The position numbers and the translations under genes are program-made. DNA of 64,000 nucleotides from Coleophoma eucalyptorum (lineage: Eukaryota; Ascomycota; Leotiomycetes; Helotiales; Dermateaceae). Positions 1 through 11,536 of this stretch are shown in pieces. The notes beneath the pieces were generated by a model. The model was not told the DNA's origin. It was given only the letters and a program-made list of their open reading frames with translations, and did not search any database. The first letter of the stretch is position 1. Every line of letters starts with the position of its first letter. The DNA is taken from positions 737,830 to 801,829 of the forward strand of contig JALRME010000015.1 in the NCBI GenBank assembly GCA_026120035.1, given 5' to 3'.

Positions 1-1736
1 GATATTCTAAGCTTATTTTACCTATATAAAATATAGATTGTAGTACTATACTATATATCTAACATGTAAGTGTCTAGAGATTCAGTAACATTAATTAAGT
101 CACAATAGTACTATACCTAGGTATGTAGTTATAGAAATTCGTACAGACGGCCCAAAATAAGTAGCAACAATTTTCCACTAAAGCATATTTACAGTTGGTT
201 GATCTATACCCCTTTTTTTTAACTGTAATTGACAGGTAAGGTAAAATGTAGATAATTCTTCTAAGTAGGTGTGATGGAGGTCATATAAATACTCCTATTG
301 AGTACCAATTCGACCTCCGTTGCAATAAAATCATGTTGTTCGCATCCGAGTACACACAGGCACAGGCATGTGTGGTGTGATGATATTCCAAATGTATGCA
401 TATGTGGGTGGTATGGTAATATACCCCCCTACATGCATGCCGTGTAACGATGTTCCAAACATATGCAGGTGATGTGGCGATATTCCAACTGTTACCTACC
501 TACATATAAAAACCAACTAAACTCGATTATAAGTTAATCAGACTTAAATCTTTCCCTTTTTCTACTCAAACTTAAGTCTATTTTGATCTTAGTTCGAATT
601 GGTCTTAGACTGGATTTAATACACGATTGCACCACGATATTTTATTTCACTGCGAAAGGTGTTTCCTGTGAAATGCTTAAAAGTTCATCTGACAAACGAT
701 TTATAACTTTTTAGTGTTGTAAAACTACAATTACGTATCCAATTCTGAGAAATGCTCAAAGTAGATCAGATCTGAGTACTAAGGACTTCACCAGGTGGAA
801 TGACGTTTATTAGATGTAAAGAGTGTACGCGTTTTCGCTGATTCTGTTGGATTCACCTCAATTTAACAGTATTAAAAGACCAAAGATAGGTTCTACCGTA
901 GAGTTTGAACTAAAATCTGGATCTTCTCGAATCAGAACTAGAAGAGAATCGGTAGATAGGAAAGAGTTTTGAAGCAATTCTGAAAGAGAGCAGTTAATAG
1001 CGGCTATCGTTCATATGCATCGTCCAATCTGACAAGCATATAACGAATTCGCAAAGCAAGAGATCCCTCGCGCATAGGACCCCGAGTGACGAGAATTTGT
1101 AGAGCTAGGATTGAAACAGATGAGAATAACCAGTCTTTTGATTAGTGCTAAATTACTTCCAAATCCTTTGCGGGCTTCTAGCACTGTTACGAAACATGAA
1201 TCCTTAAGAGCATGATCTAACATTGAACTTATTCGGCATCATTGCTCCCGCGGTTGGTTCGACCTGTCACCTGGCTTACGTAAGGAGTTCCATAAGGAAC
1301 AGTAATGCAGGTAAGCTCGTGCTATCTTATCTATGATAGTGAACGATTTAGTACTCACTCATCTTAGCGTCTCAAAACCAGGCCTTGTATACGTCTACCA
1401 TCCACAGTCACTTATAAGAATACAGCTTTACAGCAAAAGATATGTGGAATAATATACTTTGCAAATCTTTGCGGGCAGTCATGATTAGCGTCGTTTCCTT
1501 ATCATGGCTGCTCCGCGAGCAAGAAAATAGTTATCGGGCCCGGAATTTATTTCAACTCCACTTATCGCGATAAGCAGTTGCCCGCTCACATTCCTTGCCA
1601 CCACCACTTTCGACCTTGCACTCAAGGAAAGCATTTAGGTCAGCTCATGGAGCGTTCGAAAATGCTATGGCATGTTCAGGTATAGAAGTTCTTTCCACCA
1701 GAGCAGTAGGCAATCGGATCAACCAACTGCCACATA
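1..1736. other. AT-rich spacer without a recognisable gene
   Basis: No reading frame here has a protein I recognise; all frames are short and stop-rich. The stretch is AT-rich. Around 376-491 there are imperfect direct repeats built on a GATATTCCAAA / GATGTTCCAAA core followed by an ATGCA-type segment, seen three times. The last few hundred bases are the promoter and leader of the permease gene that starts at 1737. Confidence 0.5.
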
Positions 1737-3479
1737 ATGGGACTTCTCGCTAGAATTGATGATGCTCTTCGAACAAAGGAATCTATATTTGCCGAGGATG
1801 CTGAGTTGAGCGGAAGAGGAGGAAAGAAATGGGGAAATGAGGATCTCGATCCATCACCGTAAGCCACGGAGTGCAAGTCAATTGAATCTTTTCTGACCAA
1901 GTTTCGAAGACCGCAGCATCGAACCTGGGGTTCCTGGAACTACTTTGCTTTCTTCTGGGCGGTCTCCTTCAATCCAGTCGCATGGAATGCTGGTTCCAGT
2001 TTGGTAGCACTTGGCCTTTTGTGGTGGGAAGCCCTTCTTGCTGCTGCCATCGCATGTATATTCTGCGCGACCTGCCTGGTGCTCAATTCTCGCGGTCCGT
2101 CAGTCTACCATGTCGGCTTCCCGGTCTTCCTTCGCATTGGTACTGGCCTTTATGGATCTCTCTGGTTCGTTTTCATCCGTGGTATTGTCGCTGTCTTCTT
2201 TTTCGGAACCCAGTCTTATTACGCGGCCCAAATGGTTAATGTTATGCTTCGCTGCGTTTTCTCCACCTCTTGGACCAACCGTCCTAACCATCTTCCCAAA
2301 TCGGCTGCAGTTACTTCAAATATCCTAGGCTGCTTCTTTATTTTCTGGTTTGCTCAGATTGGGTTCATGTTCATCCACCCTCGCAACTCCCGGATTCTCT
2401 ACACTGTCAAGTCCATTGCCTGTCCTCCTGTCCTCCTTGCTACCTTTGCTTTCATCGTCGCCAAGTCTGGTGGTCTAGGACAAACCCATGCCTTGACGAC
2501 AACAACTGTTAGCGCGGCTACAATCGGTTGGAATTTCATGGGTGGCATTTCCTCCGTTTCTGGTGGCCTTATGACTGAAGTATCATCAAATCCCGATCTT
2601 GCCCGTTATGCCAAGAAGTCCCGGGCGACCACTTGGCCGCAATGGTTTGGTCTAGTTATAGCGAAGACCCTCTGTACTTTTCTCGGGATCGGTGCCTCAT
2701 CTGCAGTCAAGACGCTTTGGGGGACAGCCTATTGGAACATCTGGGATTTATATAGTGCAATCCTCGACCACTACTTCTCTGGCGGCGCTCGCTGTGCTAT
2801 TTTCCTCGGATGTGGAGTCCAAGCCTTTGCGGTTGTTGCTACAAACTTAGCCTCGAACTCCCTTCCAGTTGGCTCCGATTTGACAGGACTCTTTCCAAGA
2901 TATTTCAACATCAGGCGTGGGCAAATTGCATGTGCCGTTTTATCTATTGTAACCTGCCCCTGGATCCTCGTCAATAATGCAGCCTCCTTTCTCACCTTCC
3001 TAAACGCCAACGTTTGCTTTTTATCGCCATTAGTGTCTATCATGATTACCGACTATTTTCTTGTCCGCAAAGGAAACATTCACGTCCCTTCATTGTACAG
3101 TCCCCACTCAGCCTCACCATACTGGTATAAGGGAGGGTTCAATATACGGGCTTTTGTTGCGTGGACGGTTGCGGTTGTCTCGGTCATTCACGGACTAGCT
3201 GGGTCCTTCAATTCCCACTATAATCTTGCTTCGACACACATGTATAAGATGGGGATGCTCTTAACTTTTGCCATAGCAGGCCCTATTTACTATGCTATCT
3301 GCTGGTTCTGGCCACCGATGATCTATCCTCAGGAGCATGCGGATGCACCAAAGACATTTGAATACATGGGCAGGACTGATGGTTACTTTGACAATGATAA
3401 CATTACTGGCATTGTCGTTGAGGAGCACAATTCATTAGAAGCTGATCATCACCAGACGAAGTTCGATGAGAAGGTCTGA
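1737..3479 (+). CDS. NCS1-family permease (uracil/allantoin/thiamine-type, Fur-like)
   Basis: Predicted join(1737..1858,1910..3479), 563 aa. The 51-nt intron (GTAAGC...AG, branch TTCTGAC) is needed to create the family's N-terminal signature: exon 1 ends in DLDPSP and exon 2 continues PQHRTWGSWNYFAFF, the conserved motif before the first membrane helix (about residues 37-57). About twelve hydrophobic segments follow, including the central segment with VSGGLMTEVSSNPDLARY that is typical of this family, and a hydrophilic acidic C-terminal tail. The family imports nucleobases, allantoin or related vitamins by cation symport at the plasma membrane; the exact substrate cannot be told from the sequence. 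The ATG at 1737 is preferred because it gives the usual basic N-terminus and opens the only compatible frame. There is no functionally related neighbour. Confidence 0.9.
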
Positions 3480-4137
3480 GATATACCCACGAATCCTTAA
3501 TGGTCAGGCATACGCGGGTGGTGTAGTGTTGGTAATTTATAGTCATGTACTTTACGCATTCATAGATAGCATTGTATAGAAATCACATTAGTCTCATACT
3601 GATTAAAGATGCTCGCTTAATGCACTCCGCAAAAGATCGATAGGAAATAGCCCTTTTGACACTTGAATACGTTACAGGTAAGGATTTGCAGGTCTAAAGA
3701 ACGATTTGGATTCAAAGATATGGCTATCCTTTTGCCCATCGTTGCACTGAATAAGGTACATGCAGCGTTCAGAATTAAGTGAGCTAGAGTATACAGCCGA
3801 TCAGGGAGAATGAATACGTCGTATGGTCGGAAAGATAGCGGCATGTGGAGGCAGACACAGAGAATCGGTGGTGAAGACATGAGTTGACACCAGATCTTGC
3901 AATGGTATTCTATGCTGAATGCGTGGGCAAAGTAGCAGTTCTAAAAGTCCTTACAAAGTACCAGTTGTCAAGATTCATATGAGTAGTGATGGAGGTAGTC
4001 GTTTCTTGGGAGCGTAAATGCTATCTTAGCACTATAGACAAAAGGATTAATAGATTTACACCTCGGCTGTTTTCCGACGGGCACTTATCAACTAATGGTG
4101 TTCCACTTAAATATTCCTAGGAATCTGAGGCTATAAT
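3480..4137. other. Intergenic spacer downstream of the permease
   Basis: This stretch lies between the permease stop codon and the DUF3176 relic. It holds the permease 3' region and no supported gene; the short open frames on both strands resemble no family I know. Confidence 0.4.
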
Positions 4138-4614
4138 TTGTCTGCAATCTCATGGCAAGATGAAACAGTGCTTAGGTCTATATTAAGGGGAAAATATTCT
4201 GCATCCGGCATGGAAGATATAGACAGGACAGAAAAAGATGACCTTATCACACCAGCAACCATTACTTATTGGGAAACATGGTTTCAAAACAAAGACCGGC
4301 GGCGCTTGGAGATGTTGGGTTATGTTCTGTCTATAGTTTCTGTTGCTATAATTGTCATAGTGCCCAGGATATAGACAACAAATCACTCCCTGACTGGCCT
4401 TAGAATATCACTCTAAATACGCTTCTAGCACTTTTCGCAACAATTGCCAAAGCAGGCTTGATGATACCTATCATAGAAGCCGTTAGCCAACTGAAATGGC
4501 TATGGTTTGCTCAAACAGAACGACCATTGATAGACTTTCAAACATTCGATGAAGCAATTAATGGTCCTGTTATCAGCCTAAAGCTTTTAGGGCTACTCAA
4601 GGGACGGTAAGTCA
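4138..4614 (+). pseudogene. DUF3176-type membrane protein relic, frameshifted and truncated
   Basis: The N-terminal part of a DUF3176 protein can be followed across two frames. From 4138 to about 4370 one frame reads ITYWETWFQNKDRRRLEMLG and then a hydrophobic segment. The next frame, from about 4362, reads KSLPDWP, a stop (TAG at about 4403), then NITLNTLLALFATIAKAGLM, a segment ending SQLKWLWF, and DFQTFDEAINGP. These match the family's usual order (WELxS, first TM, LPxWPxxITLNTLLA, QLKWxWF, DFxxFDxASRGP). The similarity stops at a GTAAGT near 4611, and the rest of the roughly 600-residue protein is not found downstream. Broken by at least one frameshift and one stop and lacking its C-terminal two thirds, it should be non-functional. 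I see no transposon responsible for the truncation. Confidence 0.72.
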
Positions 4615-4866
4615 CCCATGGGTCAGCATGCAACATTAATTTTCACGTGTAATATGAGTAGCTCAGCCAATATACGTAAAAATAACGATCAACAGCAGGA
4701 TTCCCGAAGAGATGTAGAATATGTGTTCATTAGGAAGTTATGTTAAGCTATATTGTCATAAACTCCAGGCGCCTTTGCAAACATGAAGCCAAATTGGTAT
4801 CCTGCACTTCCATCTATCAAGGGGGATTTAAGTAAACCATATTATTACAATTAGAAAACGTAATGT

Positions 4867-5727
4867 TTAGCAAGAGCCACCACCGCCACCACCACCACCA
4901 CCACTATTCGCAGCACTGTTACTCTTAGTTCTTCTAGCTTTCTCCAGTATTGCCATCAAGCTTAACAAGGCCAACAGCTCCCAGTCACTACCTAATTGTC
5001 CCGCTGTTCCACTTCCCACAAATCCCATCTTCCCTTTCTTACTTAAACTAAACCGAACAGCCGCATAAACCGCAACCACGTCTCCGGTACTGCAGCGTAC
5101 CAGCTTCATGCCATGACTGGCAGCACCTAGAACCGAGACTTTCGGGCCAGAGCTTCTCTTCCACTCAAACATTTCTAGCGATCCATGTTGGCTAACAGGG
5201 GCGGCAAAAGTGTAAGCGCTGGAAAACGCGCCTACGCGATTTAGCTTGATGAGTCGGCCTCTGACCAAAAGTTCCATGGTCGAAGAGAAGCTCTTGAAGC
5301 GTGCACTGCAGAGTTCAGGGCTAGAAGCTGTCGGGCCGGCGTGGACGACAACATCCGGTTTGCTGCTAAACGAGTGGTGAGTGGCGATATAGAAGAGATC
5401 TTGGTTCTGGTTGAATTTGTCGGGGTCACTAGAAAGGACCAGATCGGAAAAGGAAGTCCGTTCAAACACGAAGGTCTGAGGGAAGCGTGACGAGGGCATT
5501 ATCGGCGGCGGTGGAGAGGTGATGAACGCCGCTGGCTGGTGCGCCATTGTATTCTGCTCAGGTCCAGATTGTTGGAGATGTGGAGGAGCGGAACCAACAG
5601 AATGAGTACTGCTCAAGAGGGGCAGCTTGGTGTCAAGTTCCATTGTGAGCAGGAGGGTATACCAAGGCAGGTTTGGTGTAGAAGTAACCTTAATGAATCT
5701 TTGGCCATCCCATGTAGGAATTGACAT
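4867..5727 (-). CDS. Uncharacterised protein with C-terminal poly-Gly tail
   Basis: Single-exon frame of 286 aa from the ATG at 5727. A second in-frame ATG at 5546 would give about 226 aa starting MAHQPAAFI and is equally plausible, because residues 1-60 are low complexity. The middle (about residues 85-250) alternates short hydrophobic strands with polar turns and contains an EMFEWKRSSGPKVSVLG segment, suggesting a beta-rich globular domain. I do not recognise the family; a tubby/LOR-like fold is only a guess. The C-terminus is a homopolymeric Gly run ending in Ser-Cys, encoded by a GGT/GGC trinucleotide tract near 4870-4905 that may vary in length between strains. There is no signal peptide or clear membrane helix. 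Confidence 0.6.
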   Translation of the reverse strand: MSIPTWDGQRFIKVTSTPNLPWYTLLLTMELDTKLPLLSSTHSVGSAPPHLQQSGPEQNTMAHQPAAFITSPPPPIMPSSRFPQTFVFERTSFSDLVLSSDPDKFNQNQDLFYIATHHSFSSKPDVVVHAGPTASSPELCSARFKSFSSTMELLVRGRLIKLNRVGAFSSAYTFAAPVSQHGSLEMFEWKRSSGPKVSVLGAASHGMKLVRCSTGDVVAVYAAVRFSLSKKGKMGFVGSGTAGQLGSDWELLALLSLMAILEKARRTKSNSAANSGGGGGGGGGSC

Positions 5728-7305
5728 GCGGGGAAGCGTAACTCACCAAGTATAAGTAGGTAAGTCAAGTAGCTACGGTCTGCACCTACCATTTTGGACA
5801 TTCAGCCCTGCTGGGCTGTGCCGTGCTGTGCTGTGCTGTTGTGTTGCTGCGCCTGTCTTGCTTCACGAGTTATGTAGATCGATCCGTTAAGTCGTCACCC
5901 GCAACAACTGCTCCGGGCGAAGCGATGAGACTGAGCCACAACCCGAACCGCATGGGGCTGGTTTCTTGACGTCAGGGTCTTTCGTCTTGTGCTGGATGTT
6001 TGATGTCAATTCCTTTATCAACAAACACGTTACCTTGCCACTCGTGCCACTCCGATGGAACGATTTCGCTTAGTACTTATCTACCTTTCTATTCTACCTT
6101 TTCTACCTTATCCTGTCCTGCCCTGCCCTGCTGTCTCCTATCTTACCGAGCCGAGCAACGTAGAATTCTCAGCCGCGCGCTTTTGGCCGAGCCGATCGCG
6201 CTTGGCCGTGATAAATGGAGTTCTTGATATGAAAAGATGGGCGGGCGTATCAACAATGAAGCTCAATAAACATCGCCGCCGCCAACTCCTTTAAAATCTC
6301 AGCTGACTCATGTTCGATTTCGGGCAGCTTTCAAGACGCTTTGGCTTCCCTCGCCGCGATCGCGCTACCGGCTATCAATATGCTGGTACGACCAAGTCTG
6401 CCTCTCGTGTGCTAGTTGCCTTCCTCGTTACATTCCTATCCAGACGTGTGCAAAGCGGACGAGGCCATTCATTCACACCGACTGATATCATGGTGGTACT
6501 CTGACTCTGACGCCCGGTAGTGTCAAAAATACAAGGAGAATACTGCTATGCGGCATTGTGAGCTTCAGACCTCGCCCGCCGTTCACACCGGACGGCCAAA
6601 ACCAACAGACCCCACCCTCCCCGGATTGGCGTGCTCTAATCACAATTCAACGCACCCAATACCCCGCAGGTTTTCCCAAAGGCCTTTCGTCTGCAACTTT
6701 AATCTAATGTAATCCGCGAGATCTATAACCACCTCGAAGGCCTCTATCAGGCTCTGCTACCAATACCGTTACAATAGCAGCCATAGATGGCGATGACTTT
6801 TGGCGTTACAGCTATGGCTGCTATTGTAACGGTATTGGTAGCAGAATCCTTTGTAATGGTTACCATACAAGCACGCTACTGTGAGGGAAGTGGGTCTACG
6901 TTAGGGAAGTTGGTATTTCGTAAAGGTATTGTTGGTTTACGGCAGATTATCGCCCTTGCCAATGAGCATAGATGATTTGCATACCTTCCTGCGGCCTGCA
7001 TGCAATACTTATATGCTTATCCTCGACCTAGATGTAAGAGCTACAATCTTCCACGATGCCGATGATTTGAGTTTCCGAGCCACTTCAGTTAGGATTTGGA
7101 AGACTCCCAAGTACGGTAGAAGAAAAAGAAAGCTTAACCATTATAGACGCGTCTTGATCATGGCTAGTCTTGAAGTGGTGGAATGGATTTGCCGAGAATA
7201 TAAAACGGTACAAACCACTGTAACAATGCAAGTCCATACAAAACCCGCTGCATATAATCATCAAATCATCCACCACTACAATCATGGCCGTATCTAAAAT
7301 AGGAT
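5728..7305. other. Gene-poor spacer with a hairpin repeat
   Basis: This is the upstream region of the Gly-tailed protein and the 3' side of ribose-5-phosphate isomerase. It holds short tandem runs (GTGCT repeats at about 5818-5840; CCTGCCCTG-like runs at about 6112-6132) and the perfect inverted repeat annotated separately. Several frames of 60-120 codons exist around 6000-7300, but none resembles a known protein and I do not call them genes. Confidence 0.4.
6753..6845. repeat. Perfect 34-bp inverted repeat with 25-nt spacer
   Basis: The left arm 6753-6786 and right arm 6812-6845 are exact reverse complements (34 of 34 bases); the spacer 6787-6811 is unpaired. Pairing stops abruptly at both ends. 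It lies in a gene-poor spacer and I see no target-site duplication next to it. It could be a processed remnant of a small inverted-repeat element or a fold-back duplication. Confidence 0.85.
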
Positions 7306-8342
7306 TCATGGCCGCGACTTGGCGGCTTGGATTTCTTTAGAGGTTCTAACCTCAACCTCACCGTTCTCCATACCGAAGTAGGCAGCCACCGGCTTCTGTC
7401 CCCCTCCTTCCTCACCAGAATTTGTAACTTGAATGCCATTTCTGCCGTGGAAGAGACCAATATCCAGAATTCCGACAGTTCTCTTCAGCCTTCTACCCAG
7501 AGCATGTACCTCCCAGGTGCCTTGTGTACCATCCCCTGGATCGCCAGCCTTGAGATCACGCTCCAGTAGTAGCGGCGGAAAGGGAGCATCAATAATCCAC
7601 ATCCCGTTATCTGTGACAACGGGTCCTGCTTTGGCACTTCCACCTTGTCGGATTTTTGGATCTGGGGAACCGAGCGTGATAAGGATTCTCTTGACGGTCG
7701 GTGCCGCAAGTGGTGCGATCTCAATCGGAATTGCTTTCCATGAGGTTAAAAGACGCGGTTGAAGTTTGCGGTAGTCTATCTCAACGTTAGGAACATGCCA
7801 GGCGTATAATGACACGAATGTAAATTACCTGCAACACAAATGAACTTCTTCGCCGAGGTTGCAACCAATTTCTCCTGGAATAAACATGCTCCGCCTCCTT
7901 TAATACAGTTCAAGTCCTCATCAATCTCGTCCGCACCATCGAAGGCGACATCAAGACTTTGCCGTTTACCCTTCAGACCCAAGTCCTGTAGGCCTGTACT
8001 CAGGCTCAAAGCAGCTTCTCCACTCAAGACTTTATGTGTTCCCTCCTGAACCGGTGGTAAAGAGTCAATACCGCCCAAAGGAAGCCCCGCTTCTATGATC
8101 AATTGCTTTGACTGATCTCCAGTGGGTACAAAGATCATATTGTTGGTGACATCGCGACCTTTCGCGGCAATGGCCTCCACGACGTACACAACGGTGCTGC
8201 CGGAGCCAATACCGATGTATTTGTAAGAAGGATCAAAATGGTCCTCTACAGCTTTGTATGCAGCTAAGCGTTTGGAGGCTTCGACCGGTGAAAGAGTCGG
8301 GATATCGTGAGGACGGGAGTTCTCAGCACTTATGGAAGCCAT
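7306..8342 (-). CDS. RKI1: Ribose-5-phosphate isomerase A
   Basis: Predicted complement(join(7306..7775,7829..8342)), 327 aa. It interconverts ribose 5-phosphate and ribulose 5-phosphate in the non-oxidative pentose phosphate pathway, in the cytosol. Family motifs visible in order are [16 protein letters not shown] (phosphate-binding loop), [11 protein letters not shown] (catalytic Asp region), [16 protein letters not shown], and after the intron DYRKLQPRL. The 53-nt intron joins VA to DYRKL exactly as the family requires. The start at 8342 (MASISAEN) matches the usual start of fungal Rki1. The frame stays open upstream, with an in-frame ATG at 8642 that would add 100 Arg/Ser-rich residues. 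The gene is divergent from ULA1, and the shared upstream region is under 800 bp. Confidence 0.93.
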
Positions 8343-9101
8343 TGTTGACGAGTGACGAATGATTGAGCACCGGAAACCTCTGAAAGGACGGGAGAGGGCT
8401 TTGCTGAGAGAAATGGCCGGTATTCGCGGGATCGGGTGATCAGTGGAATGGCAGGGCTTGCGCTGTTGAGGTTGCGCAGACCGAGCAAGTGAGGTGGAGG
8501 AGTAGGAAGCACGACTGCTAGTCAGAGAAGGTCTGAGTCGGTGAAAAGATGGTGCAAAAAGTCCAATTGCAAGGTTCCGTCGAAATGACGGTAGAACTAA
8601 GATGCGCGAGAAGTGGTAGATGTAGATTGGTAAAGCATCCATAAATGAATGTTGAGATTTCCCGGTCCAGGGCAGTCCGGTTTGCACTGTTGGCAAGCAC
8701 TTCCCCCCACCTGCACGACGACTGACTTAAGCTTGACCCCACCTGATGAGTGAGCACTCGTCTAATTTCACTTTCACGTTGACACCAGTGACACCATATT
8801 CACGCTCTAGTAACTTCAGGGAGTTGCTCTATTACTTCTGAATTCAACTGCCGTGGTATCCAGGCATGAATGAAGCACGTGAGCTTGATAAACACATCCC
8901 ATCACTGCTAAAGTCACTATCGCAAGGCTGAAGGCTCCGTTTGTCATGTACATCATCAGCCTTTCTCCCTTTCTCCTCTCCATTCATCATTTCAACATAT
9001 CCAGCACCCCATTCTATCTCTTGAAGCTGTGACACGGGGGTTTCGACAGGCCATATCAAGTGCCCGCTCAGTTCGAACCTGACACCCTTTGGAAGCGCAC
9101 G

Positions 9102-10907
9102 ATGGCAGCCGGAACCACATCGACGGAAGTCGTCACAGACCAGATGCCTCCAACTTTGAAGGGCCCCTCGGACAAGGAGAAGAAATATGACCGACAATTG
9201 CGTCTCTGGGGTGGCCAAGGGCAGCAAGCTCTAGAGAATGCACACATTCTCCTTGTCAATTCTGGATCTGGAGTTGTTGGAATTGAAACCCTGAAGAATT
9301 TAGTCCTCCCAGGTATGATGGCAGTCACAGTCGAAGGAATTTAAGTGTGCTGATAATGTGGAAGGAATGGGAAAGTTCACAATACTGGACACTGCAACAG
9401 TGAACGAGGCAGATCTTGGGGTCAATTTCTTTCTCGATGAGGATTGCCTTGGGCAGCCAAGAGCGGAAGCCTGCACAGCACTTCTGAGAGAGCTGAATCC
9501 AGATGTCGAGGGAGAAGGACACTTACTAGAAAAGGTTGGATGAGACATACCGGATAATTTTACGCCGAGTCTGATGAAGTTCTGCAGGATGGACTCTCAA
9601 GATACCTTCAAGACAACCAGCCCTACACTTTGATTCTCTTCTCCTATCCAATCGATCCTACATCGCTCTCTCTTATCGAAGAGTATGTCAGAAAGCACAG
9701 AGTACCACTGGTTTCAATGCACTCGGCCGGATTTTACTCCTACTTTCGGACTATACTGCCTGGCAGTTTTCCAATTGTTGATACTCATCCAGATTCTACA
9801 GCTACAACTGATTTGCGACTTCTCGGCCCGTGGCCTGAGCTTTCACAATTCGCAGCAGCATTGACGAAGGATATTGACAACCTTGATGCTCATGCTCATG
9901 GACACATTCCATATGTAGCTATATTGCTTCACTACCTCAAAATCTGGAAAGATGAAAACGGTTCATTTCCAAGCACTTATAAAGAAAAGATTCTATTCAG
10001 GGAAAAAGTCTCGACAGCCATGCGAACAGATACGCCGGAAGGCGGAGAGGAAAACTTCGAAGAAGCGATTGCTGCAGTTCTCAAGACAGTATCGGTTCCA
10101 GCGCTTCCGGGTAGCGTGAAAGAGGTCTTCGATTATGAGCCAGCAGAGGTAGGCCGACTTCTAAAACAGTCCGAGTATCCTACTGATTTTCGGTGTAGGT
10201 TGATGCAAATTCAAATTTTTGGATCATAGCAAAGGCCGTCAAAGCATTCTACGCGCAACACAACCAGCTACCTTTACCTGGATCTGTACCTGATATGAAA
10301 GCACAATCTACAGTTTACGTTCAGCTACAAAACATCTACAAGGCGAAGGCTCGCCAGGATGTTGCTGAAGTCACAGATATGGTCAGAGCACATCCTCACG
10401 GCAAGGAAATTGATGCCAGCGAGATCGAAACCTTTTGCAAGAATGCCGCTTTCATTAAGCTCATTCACGGTACTGATGCTTCTCCAAAAAGTCTTGTAGA
10501 AATTACCAGTAGGTCAATCATCAAGCTTGCAAATTCTGTTCGCTGACATCAATGAAGAAAAGGAGTTTCAGAGCGATGAAGAGGCTGCTGCTTGGGATGG
10601 ACCTCTATCACTATTCCCAATCTACCTCGCACTGCGCGCAACCTCACATAAGTCACCAGCAAGCGTGGTTGAGATACTTTCTGAGATCGACGCGAGTGTT
10701 CCTGACGTTTCTACAAATGAGCGCCTGAACAAGGTTGTAGCAGAAGTAGCGCGTGCTCAGGGAGGCGAGCTACATAATATCTCTTCATTAACAGGTGGCA
10801 TGGCATCGCAAGAGATCATAAAGATCATTACTAAGCAATATATCCCGATCGATAACACTTGCGTCTTCGATGGAATCGCAAGTAGGGCACAAGTTTTCCG
10901 GGTTTGA
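9102..10907 (+). CDS. ULA1: NEDD8-activating enzyme E1 regulatory subunit (APPBP1/ULA1)
   Basis: Predicted join(9102..9312,9365..9534,9588..10148,10199..10508,10558..10907), 533 aa. Together with Uba3 it forms the heterodimeric E1 that adenylates and loads NEDD8/Rub1 for cullin modification. The N-terminus has the ThiF-fold signature [20 protein letters not shown] and [19 protein letters not shown] (residues about 33-70), joined by intron 1 to [20 protein letters not shown]. The C-terminus carries the conserved [17 protein letters not shown] and ends normally. As expected for this subunit there is no catalytic Cys domain. Intron 2 has an unusual GTTGGA donor but restores frame exactly; the other donors are GTATGA, GTAGGC and GTAGGT. 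Full length for the family. Confidence 0.9.
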
Positions 10908-11536
10908 TTTTTTGGCATAAGCAAAGCCGTTTGGGATGCTATTAAGATGGAAGCAGAATGACTAGAGAAAATGACTTGCGTGTTACAGGTATCTGCCAGG
11001 AATTCGACGAGGAAAAGAACATTCACGCGGGAACAGTGCCATAATTTCGTGTTGCAGATCTTGATTCATCGAGGCATGGGTAAAAAGGCTGGAGAAGTAA
11101 GATATAAGCTTCAAAAGGCATTTGTCAGTTGAGAGATAATTCTCATTTCAGGACTACATAGCCTGTGTCCTCTACCTATCAAATGCAGAAGTATTATATT
11201 CCTCATATTTGCTAGACTGACGCGCAGACAATCATTTGTATCCCACTTACCGCAAAATCTCGATATCTTATCTCCAATCGTAACAATGTGCCAGGCTCGG
11301 GAAGCGCATACACGGCCCGAAAAGCCCGAGCTGTGGGTGAAAGACCAGCCAGGTTTCTTTTAGGTTGTGATAGAAACCGAAAACGGTGAGCCGTTCCGAA
11401 AGCCCGGATTACAGCTCGGCTTGGATAGAAACTGTTGTTACATTGGCACGTAGGTCGTTCAGTATGCCTGCCCATTGTGTTCTCAGATTAATCTGATTAC
11501 TTTATCATGCGAATTCATTATACTTCAATGTGCGAG
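10908..11536. other. Convergent 3' spacer between ULA1 and the Zn2Cys6 gene
   Basis: Both flanking genes end here, so it should hold their 3' untranslated regions and terminators. No supported gene on either strand. Confidence 0.5.
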
